A DNA stretch of 11,126 nucleotides from Saccoglossus kowalevskii (taxonomy: Eukaryota; Hemichordata; Enteropneusta; Harrimaniidae). This document shows positions 10,762 to 11,126 of this stretch, one piece after another. The stretch spans positions 1 to 11,126 of the forward strand of contig NW_003106464.1 in assembly GCF_000003605.2 (NCBI RefSeq). Reading direction: 5' to 3'. The position numbers and the translations under genes were made by a program. Position 1 is the stretch's first letter. Every line of letters begins with the position of its first letter. Below the pieces are notes generated by a model that made no database searches, had not been told where the DNA came from, and worked only from the letters and a program-made list of their open reading frames with translations.

Positions 10762-10789
10762 AAAGCTGCCTAGTATGTTTCTTTCATAG
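10746..10789 (+). promoter_or_regulatory. 3' splice site: candidate branchpoint, pyrimidine tract and acceptor AG
   Basis: The acceptor AG is at 10788-10789, preceded by a short T/C-rich stretch (tttctttc, 10778-10785). CTCAT at 10746-10750 fits the animal branchpoint consensus yUnAy, with its A at 10749, 40 nt before the acceptor. This CTCAT lies inside the last repeat unit; the 28-nt unique remnant offers no better match. The acceptor is well supported by the reading frame beyond it, while the branchpoint is inferred. Confidence 0.75.
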
Positions 10790-10948
10790 GATGTAGTTTT
10801 GACTAGTGGTTGCTCAGATGCCTTACATCAAATTATATCCGTGCTAGCGAACCCAGGACAGAACTGTCTCATACCCAAACCTGGGTTCTCCCTCTATGAA
10901 ACCGTTGCTCGCTCAATTGGTGTTGATGTTAAACGATACGAATTATTG
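10790..10948 (+). CDS. TAT: Tyrosine aminotransferase, internal exon (53 codons)
   Basis: Translation in phase 0 from GAT to TTG is open for 53 residues and contains [26 protein letters not shown] and DVKRYELL. These align without gaps to animal TAT in the part from the TSGCS loop to the residues just before the usual PEKSWE-like segment, roughly residues 145-200 of about 450. TAT is a fold-type I, PLP-dependent enzyme that transfers the amino group of tyrosine to 2-oxoglutarate, giving 4-hydroxyphenylpyruvate, the first step of tyrosine breakdown. The Ser-Gly-Cys-Ser loop lies at the cofactor phosphate; the catalytic lysine is in a later exon, outside the window. The FSLY form is animal-like, whereas plant enzymes usually have FPxY. 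Ser-Asp-Ala replaces the more usual Ser-Gln/His-Ala, a mild oddity. Only this exon is visible, so whether the gene is intact is unknown. Clean splice sites and an undamaged frame argue against a pseudogene. Confidence 0.92.
10849..10888 (+). other. Inverted repeat within the TAT exon
   Basis: GAACCCAGG (10849-10857) and CCTGGGTTC (10880-10888) are perfect 9-base complements around a 22-base loop. The loop contains a smaller ACAG/CTGT pair (10858-10867). The arms encode parts of the conserved ANPGQ and PGF motifs, so the symmetry may follow from codon choice. It could fold in the RNA, but no role is shown. Confidence 0.6.
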
Positions 10949-10954
10949 GTATGT
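10949..10954 (+). promoter_or_regulatory. 5' splice site GTATGT after the TAT exon
   Basis: The exon ends TTG and is followed by GTATGT, a strong donor form. Similarity to TAT ends at this point (YELL, where a Pro-Glu-rich segment normally follows), and the frame continues only briefly. The same hexamer occurs at unit positions 29-34 of nearly every minisatellite unit upstream. Confidence 0.85.
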
Positions 10955-11100
10955 ATGACAATCTATGTGTGATCAGACAATTTCAGTTAGCTTGGCATGT
11001 ATTTAACAGTAGTCGCGATTGTGTGCGTTCAATATGTGTCCGAGACTACGCGTAGCCACACACGTGCGTAGGACATGTCGTGTTTATTTATTTATCTTAG
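10949..11100 (+). other. Putative short intron (152 nt) downstream of the TAT exon
   Basis: It begins with GTATGT and reaches the first plausible acceptor at 11099-11100, after a T-rich tract with three TTTA repeats (11083-11094). It has many CpGs and no 55-bp units, but 10995-11010 resembles unit positions 6-21 (13 of 16 bases) and 11033-11049 loosely resembles positions 30-46. The 3' boundary is uncertain because the sequence beyond it does not read as expected TAT. The intron may instead continue past the window. Confidence 0.45.
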
Positions 11101-11126
11101 ATGCATTTGAGCCGACCATCAATGAA
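11101..11126 (+). other. Possible start of next TAT exon, or more intron
   Basis: If the AG at 11099-11100 is used, phase 0 gives MHLSRPSM, which does not resemble the PEKSWE-like continuation expected after YELL. One other frame is open over this stretch (AFEPTINE) but would need a phase change that the upstream donor does not supply. With only 26 bases the question cannot be settled. It may be a lineage-specific exon, a decoy acceptor, or intron. Confidence 0.25.

Larger units (their letters stand above)
1..10789 (+). other. Intron of the TAT-like gene (3' part), filled by the minisatellite
   Basis: This is the sequence upstream of the acceptor AG at 10788-10789. It is inferred to be one intron because the exon that follows begins in phase 0 in the middle of the TAT protein, so an earlier exon must lie to the left. 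The donor is outside the window, so the intron exceeds 10.7 kb. Apart from the array, only 28 nt of unique intron (10762-10789) remain. An unseen exon inside the array is unlikely because the repeat is uninterrupted. Confidence 0.8.

Noticed and set aside
11046-11055. Perfect 10-bp palindrome CTACGCGTAG in the downstream intron
   Set aside because: About ten such palindromes are expected by chance in 11 kb, and nothing nearby suggests a binding site.
10762-11126. tRNA, other structured RNA gene or transposon end in the unique flank
   Set aside because: No cloverleaf, terminal repeats or transposase-like coding was seen; the stretch is explained by an exon with its introns.

Overview
This window is almost entirely a single tandem array. 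Positions 1-10761 hold a 55-bp minisatellite of 195 complete units plus a 35-bp partial unit, and the array runs off the left edge. Units are very alike: by eye about 80 of the 195 match the consensus exactly and most others differ at one or two recurring sites. Only one length change was seen, an extra T at 4338-4340. Unit numbering used throughout: units 1-78 start at 1+55(n-1), unit 79 is 56 bp (4291-4346), units 80-195 start at 4347+55(n-80), and the partial unit 196 starts at 10727.

The last 365 bp are unique sequence and identify the locus. An exon at 10790-10948 on the + strand is bounded by AG and GTATGT and is open in phase 0 for exactly 53 codons. It reads as the pyridoxal-phosphate-binding part of tyrosine aminotransferase (TAT), with motifs TSGCSDA, ANPGQN and PKPGFSLY. 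A downstream intron follows, with a possible acceptor at 11099-11100; what lies beyond that is unclear. The array therefore lies inside an intron of a TAT gene and stops only 28 nt before that intron's 3' splice site.

The organism is a eukaryote with GT-AG introns, most likely an invertebrate animal: the protein motifs are animal-type TAT, and CpG is not depleted in the unique flank. A flatworm or another repeat-rich invertebrate would fit, but the sequence does not fix the phylum. It is not bacterial, and there is no operon, CRISPR array or intact transposon.

The information inside the array is in the order of unit variants. Recurring variant sites are unit positions 6, 11, 16-17, 38, 40 and 43. 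Their order repeats in long blocks (11-13 units, 605-715 bp) at distances of 70, 79 and 104 units, so the array grew partly by duplication of multi-unit segments. Each unit also carries a near-perfect 15-bp inverted repeat, a donor-like GTATGT and a branchpoint-like CTCAT. The last CTCAT lies 40 nt before the real acceptor. No protein-coding gene is supported inside the array.
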